Shown here in pieces: positions 37,162 through 46,136 of a DNA stretch of 64,000 nucleotides. The translations under genes and the position numbers were made by a program. Below the pieces are notes generated by a model. It had not been told where the DNA came from, searched no databases, and worked only from the letters and a program-made list of their open reading frames with translations. Each line of letters starts with the position of its first letter. Within the stretch, counting starts at the first letter, position 1. The stretch is from Thermincola ferriacetica. Its GTDB lineage: Bacteria; Bacillota; Thermincolia; Thermincolales; Thermincolaceae. The stretch is from NCBI RefSeq assembly GCF_001263415.1, contig NZ_LGTE01000011.1, forward strand, positions 33,772 through 97,771, given 5' to 3'.

Positions 37162-37193
37162 AAAAAAAGACCGTGCCGGTTGGCACGGTCTTT
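37162..37193 (-). terminator. intrinsic terminator after rex
   Basis: Minus strand: AAAGACCGTGCC, AACC loop, GGCACGGTCTTT then TTTT. A 12-bp perfect stem, 34 bases after the rex stop. Confidence 0.9.
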
Positions 37194-37226
37194 GTTACAT
37201 TCGTCACATAAAAAACGATAAAACAA

Positions 37227-37865
37227 TTAGTATCCATCATTCTCCATACCTAAATGGAAGGTTAAAATCTCTAATTTAGTTGATAAATCAATGTTTCTTA
37301 CATGTACATGGTCAGGCACGTTCAACACGGTCGGCGCAAAGTTAAGAATGGCCTTGACCCCGCTTTTCACCAAAATATTCGCTACATCCTGTGCTGCGGA
37401 AGCAGGAGCTGTGATAACACCCATTTTCACATTATGTTCCTTAACTACCCTGGGAATCTCTTCCGTCCCCAATACCTCAAGGTCAAGAAGTTTTTTACCT
37501 ATTTTCGTAAGATCATTATCGAAAACGCCAACAATATCAAACCCCCGTTGTCTGAACCCGCGATATGAAACCAGGGCTGAACCCAAATTACCGGCGCCCA
37601 CGACAACAACGGACCATCTGTTGGTAAGTCCGAGGATCTTGAGGGTATGTTTCAAAAGGTCTTTAACGTTATAGCCCACCCCACGCGTTCCAAATTCACC
37701 AAAATAGGCCAGGTCTTTTCTGACTTGTGCCGGACTAACGCCGGTGCCTTCTGCTATTTCGCCGGAAGATATGGTAACAATACCCTTTTTATCTATGGCC
37801 TCTAAAAATCTCGAATAAACTGATAATCTGGTGATAGTAGCCTCCGGTATTTTCAGTGCCTTCAT
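37227..37865 (-). CDS. rex: redox-sensing transcriptional repressor Rex
   Basis: 212 residues from the ATG at 37865 ([15 protein letters not shown]), right after GGGAGGGAGG; the frame extends 14 codons upstream without similarity. Winged-helix N-terminus ([35 protein letters not shown]) and Rossmann domain ([28 protein letters not shown]). Rex senses the NADH/NAD+ ratio and represses fermentation and respiration genes. It ends the folC-SPOR-rex run, with a promoter-like extended -10 (TGTTATAAT) at 37892-37897. Confidence 0.97.
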   Translation of the reverse strand: MKALKIPEATITRLSVYSRFLEAIDKKGIVTISSGEIAEGTGVSPAQVRKDLAYFGEFGTRGVGYNVKDLLKHTLKILGLTNRWSVVVVGAGNLGSALVSYRGFRQRGFDIVGVFDNDLTKIGKKLLDLEVLGTEEIPRVVKEHNVKMGVITAPASAAQDVANILVKSGVKAILNFAPTVLNVPDHVHVRNIDLSTKLEILTFHLGMENDGY

Positions 37866-37891
37866 CCCGTTCCTCCCTCCCTCTCTCCAGA

Positions 37892-37922
37892 AAATTATAA
37901 CACACAATATTAAAGGAGGACA
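37892..37922 (-). promoter_or_regulatory. putative internal promoter of rex
   Basis: Minus strand: TTGTCC, about 18 bases, TATAAT (complement 37892-37897) with a TGn extension. It starts inside the end of the upstream SPOR gene. Confidence 0.5.
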
Positions 37923-37925
37923 ATA

Positions 37926-38750
37926 TTAAGTTGTATCAGGCACTGCCAATTGGTCCCAGCAATTAATATAAGCCTGAACGAACTGGATTAGCCCCTTCGC
38001 CACCTGGTTATAATTGTCCTGATTCCATTGCGACTGCAGTTTAACCATATCGGCTTTTAATAACCTGGCCGAATCGGCTAAACCATTCACAGCCACGCCA
38101 AATTCGCCCGACTCGGGCATTTTTTTGTCCAGTTCCGCTATTAAAAAATCCAATTCTCCCATTATTGGGACCAAAGCCCTTTCAATCGCCTGGCGGTCGG
38201 CCCGTTCAAAGGACCCGAAACTGCAACTATTTCCCAATGATTTTATGAACAGGGAACATTTCTCCAGAAAAGGAGCCCATTTATAGACCAGCTCCGCTTT
38301 TTCTTCCGGAAACGATAATTCCGTGGCGTTCAACATATTAGCCTGAACAAAGGCGCCTACTTCTTTTTCTTTTAAATAATCTTTGAATTTGTATGCCTCT
38401 TCCCTGGTACCGAAAAAACCTATGTACAGGCGATAAGGAGCTTTTTCAGTTATAAACGGGTCCAGGCCCAAACTTAAAAAATCCCCGGCTGCCTGCCGAG
38501 CGCTTTCCAGGTCAGAATAGACCCCTCCCTGTAGATAAAAAACAGGTACAGGCGTTAACGCCACACTTCCTGCCTGTTTTTCAGCTACCACAGCCTTTGC
38601 ACCGGGAGGTTGGGAGGTTCTTTTCTCACCCCCGGATTTCAATATGCCAAGGTAAGCTTTTCCCAATATAGCGCTAAAAAAGATGGCCAGGGCGGAAACA
38701 GTAAAAAATATTACCATCGCAGCCACAAGCCTTTTCCTGTTTGGTCTCAT
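37926..38750 (-). CDS. SPOR-domain membrane protein
   Basis: 274 residues from the ATG at 38750, with GGAGGATC just upstream. N-terminal anchor helix (about 7-29: VAAMVIFFTVSALAIFFSAI), then a SPOR-like domain (about 66-135: FYLQGGVYSDLESARQAAGDF, YRLYIGFFGTREEAYKFKDYL). The C-terminal part (about 150-270) is helical and of unknown fold. SPOR domains bind denuded peptidoglycan at septa. It lies between folC and rex. Confidence 0.8.
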   Translation of the reverse strand: MRPNRKRLVAAMVIFFTVSALAIFFSAILGKAYLGILKSGGEKRTSQPPGAKAVVAEKQAGSVALTPVPVFYLQGGVYSDLESARQAAGDFLSLGLDPFITEKAPYRLYIGFFGTREEAYKFKDYLKEKEVGAFVQANMLNATELSFPEEKAELVYKWAPFLEKCSLFIKSLGNSCSFGSFERADRQAIERALVPIMGELDFLIAELDKKMPESGEFGVAVNGLADSARLLKADMVKLQSQWNQDNYNQVAKGLIQFVQAYINCWDQLAVPDTT

Positions 38751-38807
38751 AGAGATCCTCCGGCCGCATGACTTATTTATTACAATCATATGGCCGGAGT
38801 TTTCCCG

Positions 38808-40106
38808 TTAGAACTTGTTTTCCATAAAGTACTCCCTTGCTTCAGCCACCATGTACAGAGAACCGGTTATACAAACCAAATCGCCCGGTTCCGCAATTTT
38901 AACCGCTGTATCAACGGCCTGGTGAATATCTTCAATGACCCGCACATCGTTAACATATTTTTTCACTTCTTCGGCTACTTTATCCCACTGACCGGCCCTG
39001 GGAGAGTTGGGCCTGGTAATTACCACCTTAGCTGCCAAAGGCGCTAATTCTGCCACCACTTTTTCCCGCTCTTTATCGCCCAGCATACCGAAAACCAAAA
39101 TCAGTTTATCGTAGGAGAATACTTCTTGTAGAGCGTTTCTCAGGCTTTTGGCCCCGTGTACGTTATGAGCGCCGTCAATAATTACCATCGGCTGTCTTTG
39201 CATAATTTCCAATCTGGCCGGCCACTTGACCGACGCCATTCCGTTCTCTACGGCATCCTGCCCGATCTGCACGCCGAGCGTTTCCAAAGCTTCTACAGTT
39301 ACTATAGCAGTAACGGCATTGACAATCTGATGGTGACCCAAAAGGCCGATACGCACGTTTTTGTAAGTGCGGTTACTGGTGTTTAAATTAAAAGTTTGTC
39401 CCCAAACAGAAGAATCTGTTATTTCCCATTTGGCTTCTTTGTAAACCTCGATCAGACGGGCGTTTCTTTCCCGGGCCGTGCGTGAAATTACCTCTAAAGC
39501 CTCAGGGTCCTGTACCGCCGTTACGGCCAGCCCATTGAGTTTTATTATACCTGCCTTAACCTCAGCAATTTCCCGAATGGAATGGCCCAGGTAATCCATA
39601 TGGTCCATAGCCACATTGGTGATCACCGATACAAGCGGAACAACTACATTAGTGGAGTCAATAGCCCCTCCAAGACCCACTTCCAGGACCACATAGTCCA
39701 CTTTCTGGTCATAAAAATACTGGAAGGCCAGGGCCGTACATACCTCAAATTCAGTGGGGTGCTCATAACCGTCTTCTACCATCTTGTCAAGATAAGGTTT
39801 TAGAAAAACAATATACCTGGCCATTGCTTCCTCAGAAATGGTAACATTATTTATCGTATACCTCTCCGTATAAGAATGCAGGTGGGGAGAAGTAAAAACC
39901 CCGACCCGGTACCCGGCGGCCTGCAGGATGCCGCTTATGAAAGCCGTTGTAGAACCTTTCCCGTTGGTTCCACCCACGTGCACCACTTTTAATTTTTTGT
40001 GGGGGTTTCCGAGCCGGTTCAGCAGTTCTTCTATCCGCCCCAAACCAAAGTTAAACCCAAATTTAGTCAGGTCCTGTAAATATGTCAACGCTTCCTGGTA
40101 ATTCAT
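38808..40106 (-). CDS. folC: bifunctional folylpolyglutamate/dihydrofolate synthase
   Basis: 432 residues. Mur-ligase-type ATP motif VGGTNGKGSTTAFIS (about 44-58), FTSPHLHSYTER, and the C-terminal domain with VIDGAHNVHGAKSLR and TRPNSPRA. It adds glutamate to folates and may make dihydrofolate. In Bacillus it follows valS directly; here an XRE regulator lies between. The 166 bases upstream hold the XRE terminator and no clear promoter. Confidence 0.96.
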   Translation of the reverse strand: MNYQEALTYLQDLTKFGFNFGLGRIEELLNRLGNPHKKLKVVHVGGTNGKGSTTAFISGILQAAGYRVGVFTSPHLHSYTERYTINNVTISEEAMARYIVFLKPYLDKMVEDGYEHPTEFEVCTALAFQYFYDQKVDYVVLEVGLGGAIDSTNVVVPLVSVITNVAMDHMDYLGHSIREIAEVKAGIIKLNGLAVTAVQDPEALEVISRTARERNARLIEVYKEAKWEITDSSVWGQTFNLNTSNRTYKNVRIGLLGHHQIVNAVTAIVTVEALETLGVQIGQDAVENGMASVKWPARLEIMQRQPMVIIDGAHNVHGAKSLRNALQEVFSYDKLILVFGMLGDKEREKVVAELAPLAAKVVITRPNSPRAGQWDKVAEEVKKYVNDVRVIEDIHQAVDTAVKIAEPGDLVCITGSLYMVAEAREYFMENKF

Positions 40107-40225
40107 TCAAAAGACCTCCCAAAAATAAGATCACTTCTTAGTTTTCGACTTTTCGCGCAAAAAACCTGCTAAAAAAAAATCCGGCATATCCCGCCAGATT
40201 GAAACTATTAACAAAGGTTATTCCG

Positions 40226-40270
40226 AAAAATTCTGGGAGGTTAAATGTTTTCAAAATCGTTCAACCTCCC
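40226..40270 (-). terminator. terminator after the XRE regulator, GGGAGGTTAAATG type
   Basis: Minus strand: GGGGAGGTTGAACGATTTTGAA...TTTAACCTCCC then AGAATTTTT. Outer stem GGGAGGTT/AACCTCCC (40235-40242 with 40263-40270). The same arm and flank wording occur at 63801-63919. Confidence 0.75.
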
Positions 40271-40272
40271 CT

Positions 40273-41040
40273 TCAAATACGAGGATTTTTTAACATATCG
40301 GCAAAATTGAGCACTAACTTGAGCTTGTCTTCTTCCATGCGGCAAATAGAACCCAGCAACAGTTGAACCTTTTTATCCATAAGCAGATTTCTTAATTCAG
40401 GGCTTAAGCCGCCAATCATCGCTTCAACTTCTTCCCTGTCCAAAATCAGATAGCAAACAGAAACCCCCAGCACCTGACTGATTTTTTCTATGGTTTTTAA
40501 AGATGCATTGACTTTACCCATTTCTATCTGACCGACTAACCCAGGCGAAATCCCGGCCCGTACTGCCAGTTCCTTCTGGGTGAGGCCTCTCATCTTCCTG
40601 GCATACTGGAGTTTCTCGGCGATAATACTATTCTTCCGTTCGTTTTCAATAAACAGGCTCACAGGAACCCCCAGGCAGGCAGCTATTTTTTTCAGGGTAC
40701 CCACAGCAGGGACAGTAGTTCCGCGCTCAAGTTCGCTGAGATAAGTAAAAGACAACCCTGTTAAATTCCCAAAATCAACCAGGCTCAAACCTTTTTCTTC
40801 TCTTAATGCCCTGATACGGTCCCCTATGTTTAGTTTCCCTGTCTTAAAGTCTTCACAATCTTCTATGGTTAAGGCCTCAAAAACCCTGACCAGTTTGGAC
40901 ATCTGCCGGGCGGGAATCTCTTTCCCCTTTACCAGGTCGTCGGCAACCGATTCCGGCAACCGGGCTCTCCTGACAAGCTCTTCAGGAGTAATTCCCCATT
41001 TTTCCATAGATTCTAAAAGAGTTTTTACATTGGCCCTCAT
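40273..41040 (-). CDS. XRE-family regulator with tandem HTH domains
   Basis: 255 residues with three HTH-like segments: a divergent one at about 8-60 (GITPEELVRRARLPESVADDLVKGK), a canonical one at about 72-127 (IGDRIRALREEKGLSLVDFGNLTGLSFTYLSELERG in part) and another at about 140-195 (LTQKELAVRAGISPGLVGQIEMGK). No sensor or catalytic domain follows. Target genes unknown; the gene has its own promoter and terminator. Confidence 0.9.
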   Translation of the reverse strand: MRANVKTLLESMEKWGITPEELVRRARLPESVADDLVKGKEIPARQMSKLVRVFEALTIEDCEDFKTGKLNIGDRIRALREEKGLSLVDFGNLTGLSFTYLSELERGTTVPAVGTLKKIAACLGVPVSLFIENERKNSIIAEKLQYARKMRGLTQKELAVRAGISPGLVGQIEMGKVNASLKTIEKISQVLGVSVCYLILDREEVEAMIGGLSPELRNLLMDKKVQLLLGSICRMEEDKLKLVLNFADMLKNPRI

Positions 41041-41086
41041 TTACCTTATCCCTTCCCATGCAACGTAAATTTTTCTTTTATTTTAT

Positions 41087-41114
41087 ATTATAACACTAAT
41101 ACATTTTGAAGCAA
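41087..41114 (-). promoter_or_regulatory. sigma-A promoter of the XRE regulator
   Basis: Minus strand: TTGCTT (complement 41109-41114), 16 bases, extended -10 TGTTATAAT (TATAAT complement 41087-41092). About 45 bases upstream of the start. The rest of the 298-base gap to valS holds only the valS terminator. Confidence 0.7.
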
Positions 41115-41295
41115 GAATAAAATCAATTGTTCCAAATAAGTATAAACGAAATCCGGATTAAACACAACCAATAATCACAGGGTTTTTCGGGGAAAACACA
41201 AATTCGTTGCCAGCAATTATTTGTAGGATTGTTACCCAAGGGTTTTGTCCTCGAGGTTTGTGGGACTTTTCACTACTTAGCCATTCAGTAAAACA

Positions 41296-41316
41296 GGCTG
41301 CCCAAAAAGGGCAGCC
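41296..41316 (-). terminator. intrinsic terminator after valS
   Basis: Minus strand: GGCTGCCC, TTTTT, GGGCAGCC then TGTTTTA. Perfect 8-bp stem 23 bases after the stop. Confidence 0.8.
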
Positions 41317-41338
41317 CCACACATAGCATTTATTTCTT

Positions 41339-43990
41339 TTATTTAACGCCTAATTTGGCCAAACGTTCAAGTACAGCTTGTTTCTTCTCGGAATACTCTG
41401 CATGTTTGGCCTTTTCTTTGGCAATAACATCTTCCGGCGCCTTGTCCAGGAACTTTTGGTTGTTTAGCTTTCCGTTAACCCTGGCCAGTTCCTTTTCGAG
41501 AACATCCAGTTCTTTGCGGAGACGGGCCACTTCAGCCTGGATATCAACCAGTCCCTTCAGCGGCATATAAATTTCTACGCCTTTTATAATAGCGCTCATA
41601 GCATCTTCCGGTTCCGCATCCAGTTTTTCTTGCAGGGTCAAATTAGCAATATGCGCCAGGTTCACCAGGTACGGTTTACACCGGTTTAATACCTCCATGG
41701 CCGCACCTGAACCGGCATTGATAATCACATCGGCTTTACGGGAAGGCGCTACATTCATTTCGCTCCTGATATTTCTGACAGCTTTTATTACTTCCATGGC
41801 CATTTCCATCTCGGCTTCAGCTTTCTCATCTACCTCGGCGGCATTAAATTCAGGCCACTGCTGGGTCATTATAGTTTTGCCCTCATGGGGAAGATGCTGC
41901 CAAATCTCCTCGGTTATAAAAGGCATAAAGGGATGCAGTAACCGCATAGTTCCTTCCAGAACGGACCAGAGTACATACTGCGCCGTATACCTTGCTGCCG
42001 GGCTTTCTTTGCCGTAAAGCACAGGCTTCACCAGTTCAATGTACCAGTCACAGAACTCGTTCCAAATAAATTCATATAATGACTGGGCTGCCTCTCCCAG
42101 GTTATAAGCTTCCAAAGCATCAGTAACGGTCTTAACAGTTTTGCTAAATCTGGACTTAATCCATTTATCCGCCGGCGAATAGTCTTTAGGCGGTTCCCCT
42201 GGTTTGAAGTCTTCCAGGTTCATCAATACAAAGCGGGAAGCATTCCATATTTTATTGGCAAAATTTCTGGTGTTATCCAACCGTTCAAAATGGAACCGCA
42301 AATCATTACCGGGGGTGTTGCCGGTAATCAGCATGAATCGCAAAGTGTCGGCTCCATATTTTTCTATAACCTCAATGGGGTCAACCCCGTTGCCAAGGGA
42401 TTTGCTCATTTTGCGTCCCTGGGCATCGAGAACCAACCCATGGATGAATACCTCCCTGAAGGGAACTTCTTTCATAAATTCCATGGCCATAAATATCATT
42501 CTGGCTACCCAGAAGAATATAATATCCCGACCGGTTACTAATACGGAAGTTGGATAAAAGTACTCCAATTCAGGTTTCCTTTCCGGCCAGCCCAGGGTGG
42601 AAAAAGGCCATAACCCGGAACTGAACCAGGTATCCAAAACGTCCGGGTCTTGTTCCAATCTTGCACTGCCGCACTTTGGACATTTTTCCGGCGGATCCAG
42701 TTCACAGATTACTTCCCCGCAATCCTGACAGTACCAGACAGGAATCCGGTGCCCCCACCACAACTGGCGTGAAATACACCAATCCCTTATATTCTCCATC
42801 CAGTTCAGGTATATTTTCGTAAAGCGCTCGGGAATAAAACGCACCCGTTCCTCTTTAGCTGCCTGGATGGCCGGTTCAGCCAGAGGTTTCATTTTGACAA
42901 ACCATTGTTTGGAAACCAGCGGTTCTATAACTGTACCGCAACGGTAACAATGGCCGACAGAATGGGTGTGGTCTTCAACTTTGACCAGGAAACCGCCCTT
43001 CTCCAGGTCCTCAACAATCCTTTTGCGGCACTCATACCGGTCCAGTCCCCGGTATATTCCTGCCTCCTCATTCATTGTTCCGTCCTTGTTCATAACGGTG
43101 ATTTCGGGCAGGTTATGCCTTTTCCCCACTTCAAAATCATTGGGGTCGTGAGCAGGCGTTATCTTTACTACCCCGGTACCAAATTCAGGGTCAACGTATT
43201 CGTCAGCAATAACCGGGATTTCACGGCCAACCAGAGGCAAAATTACACTTCTGCCCACCAGGTGCTTATATCTTTCATCAGCGGGATGCACGGCGACGGC
43301 CGTATCACCCAGCATTGTTTCCGGCCTGGTCGTAGCCAGGTATACATATTCATCACTGTCTTTAACAGGGTACCTTATATGCCAGAAGTGACCCGCCTGG
43401 TCGGTATGTTCCACTTCTATATCAGATATGGTGGTACGGCAGTTGGTACACCAGTTGATGATATAGTTATCCCGATATATGAGCCCTTTTTTGTAAAGAT
43501 CAACAAAAACTTTTTGTACGGCGCGGGAGCAGCCCTCATCCATCGTAAACCTTTCCCGCTCCCAGTCACAGGATGAGCCAAGACTTCTTAACTGGGTGGC
43601 TATCCGGTTGTGATAAAACTCCTTCCATTGCCATACCCGCTCCAAAAATTTATCCCTGCCCAGGTCGTATTTGGAGAGGCCCTCCTTGGCCAGTTGTTCT
43701 TCCACCTTGGCCTGGGTAGCTATCCCGGCATGGTCGGTCCCGGGCAGCCAAAGGGCATTATATCCCTGCATACGGCGCCACCTGGTCAGAATATCCTGCA
43801 GGGTATTATCTATAGCATGTCCCATATGCAACGCCCCGGTTACATTGGGCGGAGGCATAACAATGGCGAAAGGCTTCTTTTCAGGATTTACTTCCGCATG
43901 AAAAAAGCCATTATCCTCCCAAAATTTATACCACTTTTTTTCAACTTCCCCAGGGTTGTAAGTAGTGGGCAAGTTCTTTTCCGCGCTCAT
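41339..43990 (-). CDS. valS: valyl-tRNA synthetase
   Basis: 883 residues, class I synthetase with HIGH motif ([15 protein letters not shown], about 48-62) and KMSKS motif ([14 protein letters not shown]), editing domain between them, and a C-terminal coiled coil ([22 protein letters not shown]) that grips the tRNA. CCPKCGS-type zinc cysteines occur near 440. Expression is controlled by the T-box leader just upstream, with a GUC specifier matching valine. Confidence 0.98.
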   Translation of the reverse strand: MSAEKNLPTTYNPGEVEKKWYKFWEDNGFFHAEVNPEKKPFAIVMPPPNVTGALHMGHAIDNTLQDILTRWRRMQGYNALWLPGTDHAGIATQAKVEEQLAKEGLSKYDLGRDKFLERVWQWKEFYHNRIATQLRSLGSSCDWERERFTMDEGCSRAVQKVFVDLYKKGLIYRDNYIINWCTNCRTTISDIEVEHTDQAGHFWHIRYPVKDSDEYVYLATTRPETMLGDTAVAVHPADERYKHLVGRSVILPLVGREIPVIADEYVDPEFGTGVVKITPAHDPNDFEVGKRHNLPEITVMNKDGTMNEEAGIYRGLDRYECRKRIVEDLEKGGFLVKVEDHTHSVGHCYRCGTVIEPLVSKQWFVKMKPLAEPAIQAAKEERVRFIPERFTKIYLNWMENIRDWCISRQLWWGHRIPVWYCQDCGEVICELDPPEKCPKCGSARLEQDPDVLDTWFSSGLWPFSTLGWPERKPELEYFYPTSVLVTGRDIIFFWVARMIFMAMEFMKEVPFREVFIHGLVLDAQGRKMSKSLGNGVDPIEVIEKYGADTLRFMLITGNTPGNDLRFHFERLDNTRNFANKIWNASRFVLMNLEDFKPGEPPKDYSPADKWIKSRFSKTVKTVTDALEAYNLGEAAQSLYEFIWNEFCDWYIELVKPVLYGKESPAARYTAQYVLWSVLEGTMRLLHPFMPFITEEIWQHLPHEGKTIMTQQWPEFNAAEVDEKAEAEMEMAMEVIKAVRNIRSEMNVAPSRKADVIINAGSGAAMEVLNRCKPYLVNLAHIANLTLQEKLDAEPEDAMSAIIKGVEIYMPLKGLVDIQAEVARLRKELDVLEKELARVNGKLNNQKFLDKAPEDVIAKEKAKHAEYSEKKQAVLERLAKLGVK

Positions 43991-44039
43991 GCTTCATCCT
44001 CCTTAAGTATAAAATGGCTTATCACCGTCCGTTAAACAA

Positions 44040-44312
44040 AAAAACTTTTCATCCGTTTAAGGACGAAAAGCTCATTTCCGCGGTACCACCTTACTTCACA
44101 AGCGTTGTAGCGCCTGGAACTCTTTGGCTGTAACGGGCTGACCCGGTAAAGCTTACATAAGGGAGGGTTAATCCTTCCTCTTCAGCCTTACAGCTCCAGG
44201 GCGACGTTCAAAAGCCTTTTTCCCGGGGGCCTTTCAGCCAAGGGCACCCCTCTCTTTGGAGAAAGTACCTTTTACTCTTCCCTGTCATTGCCTGCAATAT
44301 CCATTAACGTAT
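44040..44312 (-). ncRNA. T-box leader of valS (valine-specific)
   Basis: The T-box sequence AAGGTGGTACCGCGG appears on the minus strand (complement 44079-44093). It is followed by the terminator CTTTTCGTCC...GGATGAAAAG-TTTTTTT (complement 44044-44070), which competes with the antiterminator. Stem I shows AGAGAG, then GAAC-GUC-GCCCUGGAG. The GUC (complement 44203-44205) is the specifier and codes for valine. Uncharged tRNA-Val should allow read-through. Confidence 0.92.
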
Positions 44313-44316
44313 ATAT

Positions 44317-44344
44317 ATTATACTAATTATTGGCTCGATGTCAA
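44317..44344 (-). promoter_or_regulatory. sigma-A promoter of the valS T-box transcript
   Basis: Minus strand: TTGACA (complement 44339-44344), 16 bases, TATAAT (complement 44317-44322). Both hexamers are perfect. Confidence 0.85.
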
Positions 44345-44354
44345 CCCGGACGGC

Positions 44355-45353
44355 TTAATAATGGGCCTTGAGAACAAGGGCTATAAATAAGCTGTAGAAT
44401 AACCCTCCTACCAGAAGTGTATATGCCCGCAGACGTTTCTTTGTTACAAGGTAAATAAGGATAATTCCGGCTGAAGCCAGGGCGATCACTGCAGACATAA
44501 AAGCTGCCGGTGTCAGGGCCCACGGGGTCAGTGCAATCCCGATAGCCGGTATTATGGAACTCTGAAAAACCATAGCCCCGGTTATATTGCCCAGGGCCAA
44601 GGTATCTTTACCCCTGCTGACCCAGATAATACTATTAAATTTTTCCGGCAGTTCAGTGGCTATAGGGGTTACAATTACCGAAAGCACAAAAGGCGCAATA
44701 CCCAAAGTCACAGCAACTTTTTCCATATTATGCACAAACACCTCGGCCCCACCCAAAATTCCGGCAATGGCCAGCCCCAACTGCAGCAACACTATGCGCA
44801 GACGGGGATACGAGCGGTTTTTGGCCAGTATTAAGGGAGCGATACTGGTTTCCCCCAGTTGGTCGCCATCTTTTATAGTGCGTATGACATAAACGCAATA
44901 AGCCAGGATTAAAACCAAAGCTATTATCTTTTTGAAAGTATGCCTGGTCAACAGCGAAGCCACAATGGCTCCTGAATATACTATAAGAAAAAAGGTCAGG
45001 TCCCTTTTCATGAGAGAATCGTCAACGAGCATAGTCGTCCGCCTTTTACCCATAAAGGCTAAAGCAAGAGCAGCGCTGCCCGTGACAAACATGGCCAGGG
45101 TACCCAGCATAAAGGGCGCGCCCAGAATGGCCCCTATACCGATTTCCTGGGCGGCAGCAGAATGGCCAAAGACTATGGCAATAATGGGAATAAGGGTTTC
45201 CGGCAGGGCAGTACCTACGGCTGCCAAAATGCTGCCGACAGCTCCCTCTGATAATTTCAGCATTTTACCCAACCATTCAACAGCGTTTGTGAACAATTCC
45301 GCGCTTAATAAAATAACCCCCAGGCTGATTAACAGTAACGCAACGTTTACCAT
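44355..45353 (-). CDS. sodium/calcium exchanger-family antiporter
   Basis: 332 residues from the ATG at 45353, after AAAAGGGGTG; the frame reaches 45410 without a ribosome site. Ten to eleven transmembrane helices in two inverted halves, each with the ion-binding alpha-repeat: AVGTALPETLIPIIAIVFGH and VTPIATELPEKFNSII. These acidic GTxLPE/TELPE motifs define the CaCA (YrbG-like) family. Ion specificity is not certain. It stands alone between valS and engB. Confidence 0.88.
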   Translation of the reverse strand: MVNVALLLISLGVILLSAELFTNAVEWLGKMLKLSEGAVGSILAAVGTALPETLIPIIAIVFGHSAAAQEIGIGAILGAPFMLGTLAMFVTGSAALALAFMGKRRTTMLVDDSLMKRDLTFFLIVYSGAIVASLLTRHTFKKIIALVLILAYCVYVIRTIKDGDQLGETSIAPLILAKNRSYPRLRIVLLQLGLAIAGILGGAEVFVHNMEKVAVTLGIAPFVLSVIVTPIATELPEKFNSIIWVSRGKDTLALGNITGAMVFQSSIIPAIGIALTPWALTPAAFMSAVIALASAGIILIYLVTKKRLRAYTLLVGGLFYSLFIALVLKAHY

Positions 45354-45439
45354 AGACGCACCCCTTTTCCGCAGGCTATTAATAGGGTATGCTGCGGCTG
45401 CAAATGCCATGTCAGGAAAAGCCTGTAAACTCCAAAGCC

Positions 45440-45470
45440 GGCCACCGTCCGATAAAGCGATGACCGGCTA
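45440..45470 (-). terminator. hairpin after engB
   Basis: Minus strand: AGCCGGTCATCGC, loop, GGTGGCCGGCT then TTGGAG. Stem good with mismatches but the T-run is poor. Confidence 0.35.
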
Positions 45471-45516
45471 TTGTTATCCCTTAAAAACAGCATTGCAATC
45501 TGCTACTTTAAGTTGG

Positions 45517-46134
45517 CTATCCTTCTGGAACCGCCCTGCCCTCTTCTTTTGATTTGACCATCTTATCCAAAATTCCCAGTAATTCTTCCCTTCCCTGTCT
45601 TGTTTCAGCAGAAAAGACTACTACCGGAGTTTCGGGGTCGGGCATCAATGATTGCCTGATTATTTTGGCATGCTGTGCCCATTTACCCCGCGTAATTTTA
45701 TCGGCTTTGTTTAAAACCAATACCGTTGGAATGCGGTAGTGTTTCAGCCACTGATGCATAGTAATATCGTCACGGCTTGGCGCATGCCGGATATCAATCA
45801 ACTGCACTACCGCCACCAGTTTCTCTCTGTTTTTAAGGTAGTTTTCGATCATCTTACCCCAATAACTCTTGGTTTCTTTGGATACCCTGGCAAATCCATA
45901 TCCGGGTAAATCCACAAAGTACAAACTTTTATTAATCAGATAAAAGTTTAACAGTTGGGTCTTTCCCGGCCTGCTGCTGGTCTTGGCCAAACCCTTCCGG
46001 TTAGTCAGCGTGTTGATTAAAGAAGATTTGCCCACGTTGGACCGTCCGGCAAAAGCAATTTCGGGATACCCTTCAACAGGGTACTGTTTCGGTCCCGGGG
46101 CGCTGATAATGAATTCAGCGGCAGTAATGTTCAA
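45517..46134 (-). CDS. engB: ribosome biogenesis GTPase EngB (YsxC)
   Basis: 205 residues. G1 GRSNVGKSSLINTL, G3 DLPGYGFA, G4 NKADKITRG. Acts in 50S assembly. It starts two bases after lonA, as in Bacillus (ysxC-lonA). Confidence 0.97.
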   Translation of the reverse strand: MNITAAEFIISAPGPKQYPVEGYPEIAFAGRSNVGKSSLINTLTNRKGLAKTSSRPGKTQLLNFYLINKSLYFVDLPGYGFARVSKETKSYWGKMIENYLKNREKLVAVVQLIDIRHAPSRDDITMHQWLKHYRIPTVLVLNKADKITRGKWAQHAKIIRQSLMPDPETPVVVFSAETRQGREELLGILDKMVKSKEEGRAVPEG

Positions 46135-46136
46135 AT

